Shown piece by piece: positions 26,608 to 36,508 of a DNA stretch of 64,000 nt. How positions within the stretch are numbered: position 1 is the stretch's first letter; each line of letters opens with the position of its first letter. The DNA comes from Limnobacter parvus (GTDB lineage: Bacteria; Pseudomonadota; Gammaproteobacteria; Burkholderiales; Burkholderiaceae_B). The DNA is taken from positions 124,001 to 188,000 of the forward strand of contig NZ_JANKHG010000027.1 of NCBI RefSeq assembly GCF_024623725.1, written 5' to 3'. Under the pieces are notes generated by a model, which saw only the letters and a list, made by a program, of their open reading frames with translations, made no database searches and was not told the DNA's origin. A program made the position numbers and the translations under genes.

Positions 26608-27519
26608 TTAATCAGGCGTTGCTATTTGAGACACAGGGACCGGTTTTTGTAATCCATACATTGCGGCCAAGGCTGTTCCGGCCAGCACCACAACGCCGCC
26701 AATCAAGGTGTGCCAGCCCACGGTTTCATCCAGAAATAAATTGCCCCACAACACCCCGAAAACAGGTGTCAGAAAGGTTACCGTCAGCGCCGACGTGGGT
26801 CCAATGTCCATGACCAGACGGAAGTACAGCAGGTAAGCCACTCCACTGCACAACACGCCCACGCCCAGTATCGCCAGCCAGCTGCTCACCGCAGGCATCT
26901 GTGCTGGCAGACTGAACGGAACAAAGGGCAGCAAGATGAACGAGCCCAACAACAGACACCCGAATGCATTGGTTAACGGGTCAATGTCGCTTCCCAAATA
27001 CTTGGCCATGTTGGTGGCAATCCCATAGCAGGCTGCAGCACCCAGTGCGGCGGCAATCCCCAATCCTGTGCCTTCCGTATTCAATGTTGTTGTGTCCAAA
27101 CCCACAATGATTCCGACTCCTGCCAAACCCAGCAAAAGCCCCAGAATAGCCATGGGTGAGGGCACTGCGCGGGTCCAAATGAGTGCAACCAGTGCGGCCC
27201 ATATTGGCGCTGTGGCATTAATGATGACCAGCACAGAAGCCGTCACTGTCAACGATGCATAGGCCACCAAAGTGAATGGCAGCGCTGAAGCAAACACTGC
27301 GATGGCTGCAATCAATTTCCAGCGTTTGACCACCTGGGTTTTTTTGTGTGTGAGCGCGAAAAGCCCACCCAGAAACAGGGCACCAAACATCACCCGCAAC
27401 GCGGCCATCAGGGTTGGGGCCATGTCTACAGCTGCGATTTTGTAGAATACAAAAGATGCTCCCCAGATCATGGACAGCAGCAACAATCGCAGCGCACTGG
27501 CTTGACTCATGGTTTTCAT
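26608..27519 (-). CDS. EamA/DMT-family transporter
   Basis: 303-residue inner-membrane protein with ten helices in two EamA repeats (first ALRLLLLSMIWGASFVFYKIA, second GLGIAAALGAAACYGIATN). This family includes exporters of amino acids and metabolites; the substrate is unknown. A start at MKTMSQ (27519) or three codons later is chosen because a longer frame to 27615 has an un-membrane-like extension and overlaps the divergent operator region. The stop is two bases from the convergent TadG-like stop. Confidence 0.85.
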   Translation of the reverse strand: MKTMSQASALRLLLLSMIWGASFVFYKIAAVDMAPTLMAALRVMFGALFLGGLFALTHKKTQVVKRWKLIAAIAVFASALPFTLVAYASLTVTASVLVIINATAPIWAALVALIWTRAVPSPMAILGLLLGLAGVGIIVGLDTTTLNTEGTGLGIAAALGAAACYGIATNMAKYLGSDIDPLTNAFGCLLLGSFILLPFVPFSLPAQMPAVSSWLAILGVGVLCSGVAYLLYFRLVMDIGPTSALTVTFLTPVFGVLWGNLFLDETVGWHTLIGGVVVLAGTALAAMYGLQKPVPVSQIATPD

Positions 27520-27574
27520 CAGGTGGTGAGTGAATGCGCAAGTATGCTTAAATTGAGCCGCTTGAAGAGGGGTG

Positions 27575-27592
27575 TCCGGAATATATTCCGGA
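27575..27592. promoter_or_regulatory. Perfect 18-bp palindrome upstream of second RND operon
   Basis: TCCGGAATATATTCCGGA is a perfect palindrome between the divergent DMT transporter and RND permease genes, 73 bases before the permease ATG. Its length and symmetry suit a dimeric regulator. No regulator gene is adjacent. Confidence 0.55.
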
Positions 27593-27664
27593 AAAATTTG
27601 AACATTTTTGGGCAATGGTGCTCAAAGAGGGCTGTGCAAAGAGGCAGCAGGCAAAGGACACACA

Positions 27665-30600
27665 ATGTGGTTGGTGAAGTACGCATTGCGCAGACCGTAT
27701 TCAATGGGCGCATTGGCAATATTGGTGCTCATTCTCGGTTTGACGTCACTTAGGCAGTTGCCGGTCGACATTCTTCCAGAAGTGGAAACGCCGGTTGTGA
27801 ATGTGGTGTGGACCTATCAAGGTTTGAACGCCCGTGAAATGGCCAGCAAAATTACGTCATTCTCGGAATTGGCGTTGTTGAACAACGTCGACAACGTGAA
27901 GGAAATTTCTTCAGAAACCTTCAATGGCGTTGGCTTGGTGCGTGTAATTTTTCAAGACAACGTTGAAATCGACATTGCACTTTCCCAAGTTGCCGCAATT
28001 TCTCAAACGATCTTGCGGCGCATGCCCCCCGGCACCAGCCCGCCAATTGTGGTGCGCAATTCGCTGTCCAGCCGGCCCATTTTAAGCATGGTGGTGTCAT
28101 CAGACACGCTTAGTCAAAGCCAGCTTGCGGACTATGCACGCATTCAACTGCGCGGCCAAATTCAAAGCATTGGCGGCATGCGCCTGACCTTGCCTTATGG
28201 CGGTGCGACCCGTCAGATCATGATTGATCTGAAACCCGATGCCTTGCCTGCATTCGGCTTGTCTGCCGCTGACGTGGCTGAAGCTGTGAATCAACAGAAT
28301 CAAACATTGCCTTCGGGCAATGTGCGGGAAGGCCTGCGAGACATGCAAATCTCCGTGGACGCCAGCCCTGAAACCGCCGAGGTGTTTGAGAACCTGCCCA
28401 TCAGCGCCAAAGATGGACGTATCGTGAAGCTGCGCGATGTGGCTGACGTGCGTGACGGAGGGGCCAATCAAACCAACCTGACCCGAGTGGACGGTAGCAG
28501 TGCCGTGTTGGTGTCGATGGTGAAGATTGGTGACGCCTCGACCACTGACATCATCAAAAAAGTGAAAGAGCGTCTGCCTGAAATACAGGCCGCAGCGCCA
28601 GCCGGTGCGAAAGTGATCCCAATTTTCGATCAATCGGTGTTTGTACAAAGTGCGGTGGATCTAATCGCCAAAGAAATCTTGATTGTGGGTTTTCTGGTGG
28701 GATTGGTGGTGTTCATTTTTCTGGGATCGTTCAAGTCCAGTCTGATTGTGTTGGTGTCAATTCCGTTGTCGCTGTTGGTTGCGGTCATTGTGGTGAAATT
28801 AACCGGCCACACCCTGAACCTGATGAGTCTTGCAGGTTTGGCTTTGGCAGTGGGTATTTTGGTCGACAATGCCATGGTTGAAATCGAGAACATCAATCGC
28901 AACATCAGCCTGGGCTTAAGCGCACCGCAGGCTGCACTGGCAGGGGCAAAGCAGGTTGCATTTCCTGAATTTGTTTCCACCGTATCAACCTGTATTGTGT
29001 TCACACCAATTTTTTTCCTGGAAGGCATTGCTGGCTACGTGTTTCAGCCCTTGGCCATTACGGTGATTGCTGCATTGGCCGCCTCCTATTTCTTCTCAAG
29101 AACCGTGGTGCCCACTTTGGCCGCGCTTTATCTCAGCAAAAATGACAGGCATTACAAGGGCTTTGACAAGCTCGAAGCGTCGATTGACCGCTTGGGCCAT
29201 GGCATAGCAGACCGCCTGCCCGCGCTGCGCGCCAAGGGGCCAGTGGTGGCTTTGGTGGTTGTGTTGATTGTTGCCAGTGCAGGTGTGTTGCTGGCCATCA
29301 GCCCACAACAGTATTTTCCGCGTACGGATGCCGGTTTGCTTAAACTTTATGTGCGTGGCCCGGCGGGAACACGGGTAGAGGAAACTGCCAATAATTTTGC
29401 AAAGGTGCAAACCGCCATCCGTGATTTGATCCCCCCTTCCGAACTCAAACAAATTGTGGAGTTGATCGGCCAGCCCGACCCTGTGAACATGGCGTGGGTG
29501 GACACGATGACGGTGGGCGGCTTTGACGGCGAAATGCTGATTGAACTTGACCCGAAACAGGCCAGTACATTTGAATATCAAACCTTGTTGCGAGCAGAGC
29601 TGAGCGAACGCTTCCCCAATTTTAAGTTCCTCTTTTTACCTGCTGACATTACCAATCAGACTTTGTCGGGCCTAACACCCACATCCGCAGAGATTCGGGT
29701 CATTGGACGGGATGTACCGGGAAACATTGGCATCGCGCAGGAGCTACTGGCGAAGCTGAATGGCTCAGACGACATCAGCGACTTGATGCTGAGACAGGTC
29801 GGTAACTTGCCCGAATACATGGTGTCGATTGATCGAGATCGCGCCTTGGCACTGGGCATCACTTCTGCCGATGCATTGCAAACTCTGCTCGCTGTGTTGG
29901 GTACTGGGGGCACTGTGGCGCCCAGTTACTGGTCCGACCCGCGCGCTGGTATTTCGTACGTGGTACAGGTGCAGGCACCATTGCAAAGCATAAGTTCTGC
30001 AGACGACCTGTTGCGCTTGCCCATCACCACGCCAACTGGCGACAGCATTCAGCTGGGTGCGATTGCCAGCATCACCCCCCGAACCGTGCCCGCGAGTGTG
30101 GTCCGTTCAACGCTACAGCCCGTTATCAGTGTTTTGGCCAACGCGCCCGGTGCGAATTTGCGGGTGTTGGCAGAACAATCTCAAGAAGCTGTAGCGCAGG
30201 TGCAGGGTCGATTGAAACCCGGCAATCGAATTGACATCAACGGACAGGCCGCTGCAATGACCGCAGTATTCAAAGAACTGGCTGTGGGCTTGCTGGGTGC
30301 GTTGGCCTTGATTGTGTTGGTGATGGTGTTCAACTTTCAGTCCTGGACACTGCCTTTTGTGGCGCTGAGCAGCTTGCCGATCGCCTTATCGGGTGCAGTG
30401 GCCGCATTGTACTTAACCGGCACGCCCATCAGCGTGCCTGCTTTGATGGGATTGATCATGACCATGGGCATTACAACGGCCAACAGTGTGCTGTTGACAT
30501 CGTTTGCCCGTGACGCTTGGGTGCAGGGCTTGAGCGCTTGGGATGCAGCCACACAAACTGTTCGCCAACGCATTCGACCCATCCTGATGACCGCTTTGAC

Positions 30601-30787
30601 CATGATCGTGGGGCTAATACCGATGGCCACGGCTTTGGGGCAAGGTGCCGAACAAAATGCACCACTGGCTCGCGCTGTAATTGGCGGTTTGATGACTGGT
30701 TCTGTGGCCACCTTGATCGTGGTGCCCTTGATTTTCGCATTTGCCATGAAAAATGCAGTGCCCAGCCAAGCGCTGGTGGAGGAATAA
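27665..30787 (+). CDS. RND efflux permease
   Basis: 1040-residue inner-membrane RND pump with twelve helices and two periplasmic loops. It starts MWLVKYALRRPYSMGALAIL. TM4 reads AVGILVDNAMVEIENINRNI, with Asp-Asn in place of the Asp-Asp of AcrB, as is common in the wider acriflavin-resistance family. AAAGGA six bases before ATG 27665 sets the start. Gene order is permease first, then adaptor, the reverse of the other pump. The substrate is unknown and no outer-membrane channel gene is nearby. Confidence 0.92.
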   Translation: MWLVKYALRRPYSMGALAILVLILGLTSLRQLPVDILPEVETPVVNVVWTYQGLNAREMASKITSFSELALLNNVDNVKEISSETFNGVGLVRVIFQDNVEIDIALSQVAAISQTILRRMPPGTSPPIVVRNSLSSRPILSMVVSSDTLSQSQLADYARIQLRGQIQSIGGMRLTLPYGGATRQIMIDLKPDALPAFGLSAADVAEAVNQQNQTLPSGNVREGLRDMQISVDASPETAEVFENLPISAKDGRIVKLRDVADVRDGGANQTNLTRVDGSSAVLVSMVKIGDASTTDIIKKVKERLPEIQAAAPAGAKVIPIFDQSVFVQSAVDLIAKEILIVGFLVGLVVFIFLGSFKSSLIVLVSIPLSLLVAVIVVKLTGHTLNLMSLAGLALAVGILVDNAMVEIENINRNISLGLSAPQAALAGAKQVAFPEFVSTVSTCIVFTPIFFLEGIAGYVFQPLAITVIAALAASYFFSRTVVPTLAALYLSKNDRHYKGFDKLEASIDRLGHGIADRLPALRAKGPVVALVVVLIVASAGVLLAISPQQYFPRTDAGLLKLYVRGPAGTRVEETANNFAKVQTAIRDLIPPSELKQIVELIGQPDPVNMAWVDTMTVGGFDGEMLIELDPKQASTFEYQTLLRAELSERFPNFKFLFLPADITNQTLSGLTPTSAEIRVIGRDVPGNIGIAQELLAKLNGSDDISDLMLRQVGNLPEYMVSIDRDRALALGITSADALQTLLAVLGTGGTVAPSYWSDPRAGISYVVQVQAPLQSISSADDLLRLPITTPTGDSIQLGAIASITPRTVPASVVRSTLQPVISVLANAPGANLRVLAEQSQEAVAQVQGRLKPGNRIDINGQAAAMTAVFKELAVGLLGALALIVLVMVFNFQSWTLPFVALSSLPIALSGAVAALYLTGTPISVPALMGLIMTMGITTANSVLLTSFARDAWVQGLSAWDAATQTVRQRIRPILMTALTMIVGLIPMATALGQGAEQNAPLARAVIGGLMTGSVATLIVVPLIFAFAMKNAVPSQALVEE

Positions 30788-30789
30788 AC

Positions 30790-31899
30790 ATGAATAAAAG
30801 TACGGTAATTGTATTGGCTGTCGGCGTGTTGTTCGCGGTGGGCACGGGGCTGGTGTATTGGGGACAAGACGCCAAAGCCAACCTGAAACCACAAAGCGGG
30901 GAGGCGGCGTCGGCCCCCGTGGTCAATGTCGTGCAGCCCAAGGCTTCCGAGATGGGCAGCGACATTCAGTTCTCAGCCCGCTTGGCACCCTCTCGCGAAG
31001 CCAGTTTGTTCGCACGCAGCTCGGGATTTGTTCAGGCGCGTTATGCCGACATTGGTACCCGTGTAAAAGCGGGTGAAGTGCTGGCACGAATTTCTGCGCC
31101 AGAACTGGAGGCTTCTTTGAACTCCGCGCGAGCTGCTCAACGACAGCGTGAAGCCGAATTGCTCGTGGCCAAAAGAAATCGTGAACGCGTAGAGCCTTTG
31201 GGTGTTGCTGGCGCAGTGTCGGCGCAGCAGGTTGATGAATTGACCGGTATGGAAGAGGTGGCCAAAGCCAATTTGGCCGCTGCAAAGGCCGAGGTGCTGC
31301 GTCTGCAAAGCGAGGTCGCCTATTTAACGTTGACCGCCCCGTTTGACGGAGTAATCACCGAGCGTAATATTGACCGTGGGGATCGGGTTAGTCCAACTGA
31401 TTCCATGATGCTTTACCGAATCATCAACAGTGATGTGTTGCGGGTGCAGGTGGATGTACCCCAGCCACAGTTGTTCCGGATTGATCCGTCTGTTGATGCA
31501 AGCTTGACGATTGCTGAACGACCTGGACAAAGCATCCCCGTGAACTACAAACGGTCCTCTCAGGAATTGAGATCAGAATCAGGAACTGTGCGCATTGAAT
31601 ACGAGTTCGACAACCGTGAACTTGCCTTGGCTGCTGGATTGAATGCCATGTTAAAGGTGGTGTCAAATGGCAAGGGCAGCAGTGTGACGGTGCCGGCCAA
31701 CACCATTGTGTACCGGGACGGTGGTGCCACCTTGGTTGCATTGAATGATGCGAACCAGGTGGAATTCAGAAAAGTAACTTTGGGGAAGAATTACCCGACC
31801 ATGGTCGAGGTTCTGCAAGGTGCGGGCACGCAAGACCGCATTGTGGTGAACCCGAACGCCTTGCTGAAAGAAGGTCAGGTGGTAGAACTGGCGAATTAA
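30790..31899 (+). CDS. RND periplasmic adaptor
   Basis: 369-residue membrane-fusion protein. One N-terminal membrane anchor (MNKSTVIVLAVGVLFAVGTG) is followed by a lipoyl half-motif (RSSGFVQARYADIGTRVKAGEVLA), a helical hairpin and the second half (YLTLTAPFDGVITERNIDRGDRV). It starts two bases after the permease stop and partners that permease. Its stop overlaps by four bases the stop of the convergent PhoD-like gene. Confidence 0.92.
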   Translation: MNKSTVIVLAVGVLFAVGTGLVYWGQDAKANLKPQSGEAASAPVVNVVQPKASEMGSDIQFSARLAPSREASLFARSSGFVQARYADIGTRVKAGEVLARISAPELEASLNSARAAQRQREAELLVAKRNRERVEPLGVAGAVSAQQVDELTGMEEVAKANLAAAKAEVLRLQSEVAYLTLTAPFDGVITERNIDRGDRVSPTDSMMLYRIINSDVLRVQVDVPQPQLFRIDPSVDASLTIAERPGQSIPVNYKRSSQELRSESGTVRIEYEFDNRELALAAGLNAMLKVVSNGKGSSVTVPANTIVYRDGGATLVALNDANQVEFRKVTLGKNYPTMVEVLQGAGTQDRIVVNPNALLKEGQVVELAN

Positions 31900-33851
31900 T
31901 GCGCTTCTGATTCCAGGCGTTTTTCGAAGTAGATGCAATCGCCGTCTGCCATCAACTGCATGATTTTCAACGGCGCGCCGTTGGAATCGAGCGTAAGCAG
32001 GCCTACACCGCTTCCGTTCACAAGCCGTTCGCCACGGCTTCCGTGGTCGGGCTTGCGCGGAATAATTCGCATCTTCCGGCGTTTGGTGAACCAGTTCAAT
32101 GGCGACCAGGGCGCGTAAAGCCATCGGTTTAATCGATCCAGCGTATCCAGCAGTCTGCGGGGAAATTCATTGCGAAATCCACTGCTGGTAATTTGCCAGA
32201 TGTTGGGGCTGGTTTTTTTGGCACGCAGCTCGACTTCATAGGCAAATGAATAGTGCACATCGCCGGAAAGGATCACAAAATTTTGTGGCGTTTTGCCATG
32301 CCTGAACAAATTCAGCAAGGTACTGGCAGCACCCCTGTGGGCCATCCAGTTTTCGGCATCGACCATCAGCGGTTTGCCAAACCAGGTGAATATTTTCTGA
32401 ATGCCTTCGATCAGTTTTACACCGAACATTGGGGCTGGTGAAACCAACAGCACCGCGTCATGGCCAAGCAAACGTTGTTGCAATTCCGACAGGGCTTCCC
32501 AGTCCATCAAACCCGAAGGATGTGACGGGTTGAATTCCGCGCGCCAGCGGTTGGTGCGTGTGTCGATCACCATTAACACTGGTTCGGTGTTCCATTTGTA
32601 TTGCCAGCCACGGAACGCGATCAGTTCGCCAATCAGCTCTTCGTGTGCTTCTTGCCCTGGAATTTGCAAGGCTTCGTCACAGCGTTGCATCATGTCATCG
32701 GAAAAGTTTTCCGGGGCGTTGCCCCAACCCTGGCACACCAAATAGGCCAAAAGTGCATTGCCGATAATTCGCCGCGAAAAAGGCTCGCCATACGCTGTTT
32801 CTTCCCAGTCTGCGCTCAGGTTCCAGTCGTCTGTGATGTCGTGGTCATCGAACATCATGGCAACAGGCAGGTGCGCCATCAGCCGGTGAACGCTGTCCAG
32901 CTCAGCCACAAATTCTTCAATTGCTGCAAGCTGTGCATCGTAGCGTTCCGCGAATTCGGTGGGTATGGAAGAGGGCATCGCCATGTCCGTGTACCGCCAC
33001 GGAATGGGCGACCACGCCAGCAAGTACATGGCCATGACTTCGGCCAGAGAAATTAGATGGTTTCTGGCGTTATCCGTCGTGAATACAGGTTTTTTTACAC
33101 CCGTGAACAACACTGTACGCAGGTCTCTCGAGGCTTCAGTTTTCGGAAGTAGTTCGTGCCGTGTGTAGTAATGGGGTTGTTGCTGGTGAAGTTCCTGGCT
33201 GTTTGTTAGCTTGGTTCCGGGCAATTCTTCAACGGGGTCTTGCAGCTGGCTTAACAAGTGGTGGATGGCCACCAGCATGGGGCCGGCCACGTCGTCTGTG
33301 TAAACCTGGTCACCACTCATGACCAGTAGCGCGGGCCATTGGGTAGGGTCCGCCGAACTTTCCAGCAAGTGTCGATCTGCGCGGGCCAGCCCATCGCCAG
33401 CAGATGTGCCTTCTTTTCTCGTGTAGTGCGGTTTGCGACATGAGCCATGCAGCACGCTTTTTATTTGATTTTGAATCACGAAGCCCAGAGTTGTCTTGCC
33501 AGGGTAGAGCAGGTGAGGTGCTTCGTGAATCAAATTGATCCATTCCTCGTCCCCGCCAGAACGGTGGCCAAGTTCATAGCCCACCCAAGTGTTCAGGGGC
33601 AGTTCCATGTCCAGCGGCAAATCGATCAAGTGAATGTAAAAACGCTCCGCAACTTTCAGCTGGCGGCAGTGGCTGCGAATTTCGTGAACTTGGGAATCGT
33701 GTTTATTCGGGAAAAGGGCAAGGCGCCACTGCACCGGTTTGGACGTTGCAAGCCACAGGGTAATGCGATCGCTTTGCATTCTGCGCAGTATTGGGCCAGC
33801 CAACAGGGTTTGGATTGATTGTGTTCCGGATGCGTCTAACTGAATGGTCAT
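31896..33851 (-). CDS. PhoD-like metallophosphatase
   Basis: 651-residue cytoplasmic protein with a PhoD-like core. Metal and active-site segments seen include SGDQVYTDDVAG, MFDDHDITDDWNL, FVILSGDVHYSFAYEVEL and ITSSGFRNEFPRR. There is no twin-arginine or Sec signal, unlike classical secreted PhoD. Related proteins act on phosphodiesters or phosphate esters. N- and C-terminal extensions surround the core; the C-terminal part has LYAPWSPLNWFTKRR. Monocistronic. Confidence 0.85.
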   Translation of the reverse strand: MTIQLDASGTQSIQTLLAGPILRRMQSDRITLWLATSKPVQWRLALFPNKHDSQVHEIRSHCRQLKVAERFYIHLIDLPLDMELPLNTWVGYELGHRSGGDEEWINLIHEAPHLLYPGKTTLGFVIQNQIKSVLHGSCRKPHYTRKEGTSAGDGLARADRHLLESSADPTQWPALLVMSGDQVYTDDVAGPMLVAIHHLLSQLQDPVEELPGTKLTNSQELHQQQPHYYTRHELLPKTEASRDLRTVLFTGVKKPVFTTDNARNHLISLAEVMAMYLLAWSPIPWRYTDMAMPSSIPTEFAERYDAQLAAIEEFVAELDSVHRLMAHLPVAMMFDDHDITDDWNLSADWEETAYGEPFSRRIIGNALLAYLVCQGWGNAPENFSDDMMQRCDEALQIPGQEAHEELIGELIAFRGWQYKWNTEPVLMVIDTRTNRWRAEFNPSHPSGLMDWEALSELQQRLLGHDAVLLVSPAPMFGVKLIEGIQKIFTWFGKPLMVDAENWMAHRGAASTLLNLFRHGKTPQNFVILSGDVHYSFAYEVELRAKKTSPNIWQITSSGFRNEFPRRLLDTLDRLNRWLYAPWSPLNWFTKRRKMRIIPRKPDHGSRGERLVNGSGVGLLTLDSNGAPLKIMQLMADGDCIYFEKRLESEAH

Positions 33852-33940
33852 ACTGCCGATGAATTGTGTGGATTAAGCCCAAGCAACTTTGTTCAACGTT
33901 TACGTGGTAAATCGGTGTACATGCTCAGGCCCAAGTGTTC

Positions 33941-34360
33941 TCAGCCTTTGCAAGCGGGTTGCAGGGTTGACGTCATCCATGTTGTGAAAGCAGCTGAATC
34001 GGTTTCGAATTGGGCCTTGTCCGTGTTCAAGCGATCGGCCTGCTGATTGAACGTATTCACCGCCTCGTTGTGTTTGGCTTTCGCTGCAGCGTCGGTTTTG
34101 CCGTCACTCAACTTTCTTTTTTCATTTTGTAGGGCCAACCGTCGGTCTGCCAGTAACTTTTCGCTGCCACGCAATTCCTCTGCACGGGTTTCAAGCTTTT
34201 TAAAGCGTGTTTGGCCTTCCTGTTCAAGTTGTAAACAGGTGCGTGACTCGGAATTTTGAACGGGCGCTGGATTGGGTGCTTGAGCTTGCGCCAGGTTACC
34301 AAAAAGCAGTGAAGAAAGAGAAATAGCCAGAAAAAAATTCAGTGAATTCATGGGATTCAA
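33941..34360 (-). CDS. Periplasmic coiled-coil protein of unknown function
   Basis: 139 residues: signal peptide (LNFFLAISLSSLLFGNLAQA), a proline-rich linker, then a helical coiled-coil (RFKKLETRAEELRGSEKLLA through FNQQADRLNTDKAQFETDSA) with Cys near each end (RTCLQLE, LQPACKG) that could form a disulfide. The start is taken as TTG 34360, six bases after GGAG (34367-34370); the next in-frame ATG at 34351 is 15 bases away. No homologue recognised. Confidence 0.65.
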   Translation of the reverse strand: MNPMNSLNFFLAISLSSLLFGNLAQAQAPNPAPVQNSESRTCLQLEQEGQTRFKKLETRAEELRGSEKLLADRRLALQNEKRKLSDGKTDAAAKAKHNEAVNTFNQQADRLNTDKAQFETDSAAFTTWMTSTLQPACKG

Positions 34361-34458
34361 ACGCAGCTCCTAATAGAGCTTGACTGTAGCAGATGGCGAA
34401 GTGTAGGCGGGCTTTGAATGCATCAAGACAAAAAATCAAATTCCTCGTTGATTTAGTA

Positions 34459-34477
34459 AGTAATAATAATTATCATT
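34459..34477 (+). promoter_or_regulatory. Candidate Fur box before DUF3649-PepSY-DUF3325
   Basis: An AT-rich repeat (TAATAATAATTATCATTA core) matches 13 of 19 positions of the classical Fur consensus. It lies 28 bases upstream of the first gene of the iron-uptake cassette. Iron repression is the expected outcome. Confidence 0.6.
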
Positions 34478-34504
34478 AGCGTTTATTTTAATGCAGAGCT
34501 TGCA

Positions 34505-34804
34505 ATGACCAAATTGGATCATCTGAATTATCTTTTGATCAGTCGAATTCTATCGGCTGTGCTGGGTGGTTACCTTTTTACCTGGGGCTTTACTGCGGTC
34601 GGAATTGCTGGCCTGGTTGCAGTGGGTGTTGATTTTCACGAAGCAGAAACTGCAGCGCTAATCATGGCCTTTCTTGTATTTCCAGGCGTATTTCTGTGGG
34701 CGTTTGCTTGCCGCCGTGTGGCGGTGGTGTGGACTGTGTTGGCGGGGGGCGGGGCGTTGATGACTCTGGCTGCCCGGGGCATTCAGCAAAGTATCTTGGT
34801 TTAA
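34505..34804 (+). CDS. DUF3649 membrane protein, iron-uptake cassette
   Basis: 99-residue inner-membrane protein with three helices, of the DUF3649 family found beside PepSY proteins and TonB receptors in iron-regulated loci. It begins with a short polar stretch and then SRILSAVLGGYLFTWGFTAV. It is first of three genes (DUF3649, PepSY, DUF3325) behind a Fur-box-like site. Its role is probably in siderophore-iron handling at the inner membrane; no biochemical function is established. Confidence 0.83.
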   Translation: MTKLDHLNYLLISRILSAVLGGYLFTWGFTAVGIAGLVAVGVDFHEAETAALIMAFLVFPGVFLWAFACRRVAVVWTVLAGGGALMTLAARGIQQSILV

Positions 34805-34816
34805 AGGGGCGCTGTC

Positions 34817-36508
34817 GTGTTGAGTAATTTCCGTTTGTCCATGGCGTGGTTGCACACTTGGTTTGGCTTGGTGTTGGGCTTTGTGCTGATGATCTGCTTT
34901 TTCTTTGGTTCCTTGTCGGTGTTTGATCGGGAAATTGATCGTTGGGCGATTCCTGAAACACGTTTTGATGCGCAACCCATGCCTTCTTTCGACAAGGTTC
35001 TGCTGCCTGTGTTTCAGCAACTTGAACCTGATGAACAGGATTACGCTGCAAACATGCCGCGTCTTCACGACCCGGCAAAAGGGGAAATTACGCCCCGCAC
35101 TGAACTTCCAATCGATGAGTACTGGGCTTACACCACACACCGCGACCCCGTGTTGCGTATGGGGGCAGGTTTTGGTGTGCCCTTGGCCAAAAATCCGGAA
35201 GACCACAACCACATTCACAAGAACGTGACCATTGATCCGCGTACGGGTACCTTGTTGCCCGATGATCAACTCAAAATTGGCAGTGAATGGTTTTACCCGA
35301 TGCATTACAGCCTGCACCTAAAATGGAAAAACCTGGGGTACTGGGTGGTGGGTTTGGCGGGTTTGGTGATGCTGGTTGCTTTGGTTACCGGCGTGATCAT
35401 GCACCGCAAATTCTTTCGCGAGTTTTTTACTTTCCGCCCCTGGAAGCGCACACAACGCGCAACTCTTGATTTACACAATTTAACTGGCGTGGTTGCGTTA
35501 CCGTTTCATTTCTTTTTCGCATTTACTGGCCTTGTGATTTTCGCGGGGATCTACTTGCCCGTAGGCGATACTCTCTTAAAGCCAATGCACCAGCAGCATG
35601 AAATGCGAGAGTCTGCTGCCAAAGGTTTGCCGCATGATGCGGCGGGTGTGGCTGCACCACTGGCGTCGGTTGACTCCATGGTTGAAGAAGCCAAGCGCCG
35701 CTGGGCAGCCCGCGACATGGCCGGAGAGGTCGGCTTCCTGGTGGTTCACCACGTGGGCGACGCCAACAGTTATGCAAGCATTTACAGGGCAGGTAGCGAT
35801 AGGGTGGCTTTGGTGGGTGAGGCGATTCACTTCAAGGGAAGTAGCGGCGAAGTGTTGTATGAAGAGCCACCGCGATCCGTGGTGTCCGAAATCGATCAGT
35901 TCCTGACTGGCTTGCACCTTCAGCATTTTGAACACTGGTTTTTGCGTTGGCTGTATGTGTTGGGTGGCCTTCTGGGTTGTGTGTGTATAGCCACCGGTTT
36001 TGTTTTCTTTGTAGAAAAGCGCAAGTTGCAGCACGCCAAAAGCGGCAGCAATGCAAGCCGTGTGGTGGAGGCATTGGGCATGACCACGGTAACCGGCATG
36101 GTGATCGCCGCCCTTGGCATGCTGGTAGTGAACCGCCTATTGCCTGCGGACATGGTTGGCAAAGGTGATTGGGAGAAAGCAGCTTTCTGGCTTGTATGGG
36201 CCCTGACGATGTTGCATGCCTACGTGCGCAGTGCACCGGTGCGCCATGCAGCGTTTAACCCCGCTTGGCGTGAACAGTGCTGGGCCATTGCGGTGTTGTG
36301 TTTGACTGCTGTGGTTTTGAACTGGGTGACCACGGGAGATCACTTGATTCAAACCGTGTTCCTTGATCCGTATTGGCCTGTGGCAGGTGTCGATTTGAGT
36401 TTGTTGACCTGTGCGGCATTGGCAAGCTGGGCCGCATTGAAAATGGCCCGAAGACAGGGTGCTGCGTCATACGTTGCAAATAATAATCACGAGGTTGCTC
36501 ATGTCTGA
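34817..36508 (+). CDS. PepSY-domain iron-regulated membrane protein (PiuB-like)
   Basis: 563 residues with four main membrane helices. The N-terminal helix AWLHTWFGLVLGFVLMICFF is followed by a PepSY-containing periplasmic part and LTGVVALPFHFFFAFTGLVIF. PepSY-TM proteins are inner-membrane proteins linked to reductive release of iron from siderophores. It has twin conserved His positions in helices that could bind heme, as in related reductases. Start 12 bases after the DUF3649 stop; it overlaps the DUF3325 gene by eight bases. Confidence 0.87.
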   Translation: MLSNFRLSMAWLHTWFGLVLGFVLMICFFFGSLSVFDREIDRWAIPETRFDAQPMPSFDKVLLPVFQQLEPDEQDYAANMPRLHDPAKGEITPRTELPIDEYWAYTTHRDPVLRMGAGFGVPLAKNPEDHNHIHKNVTIDPRTGTLLPDDQLKIGSEWFYPMHYSLHLKWKNLGYWVVGLAGLVMLVALVTGVIMHRKFFREFFTFRPWKRTQRATLDLHNLTGVVALPFHFFFAFTGLVIFAGIYLPVGDTLLKPMHQQHEMRESAAKGLPHDAAGVAAPLASVDSMVEEAKRRWAARDMAGEVGFLVVHHVGDANSYASIYRAGSDRVALVGEAIHFKGSSGEVLYEEPPRSVVSEIDQFLTGLHLQHFEHWFLRWLYVLGGLLGCVCIATGFVFFVEKRKLQHAKSGSNASRVVEALGMTTVTGMVIAALGMLVVNRLLPADMVGKGDWEKAAFWLVWALTMLHAYVRSAPVRHAAFNPAWREQCWAIAVLCLTAVVLNWVTTGDHLIQTVFLDPYWPVAGVDLSLLTCAALASWAALKMARRQGAASYVANNNHEVAHV

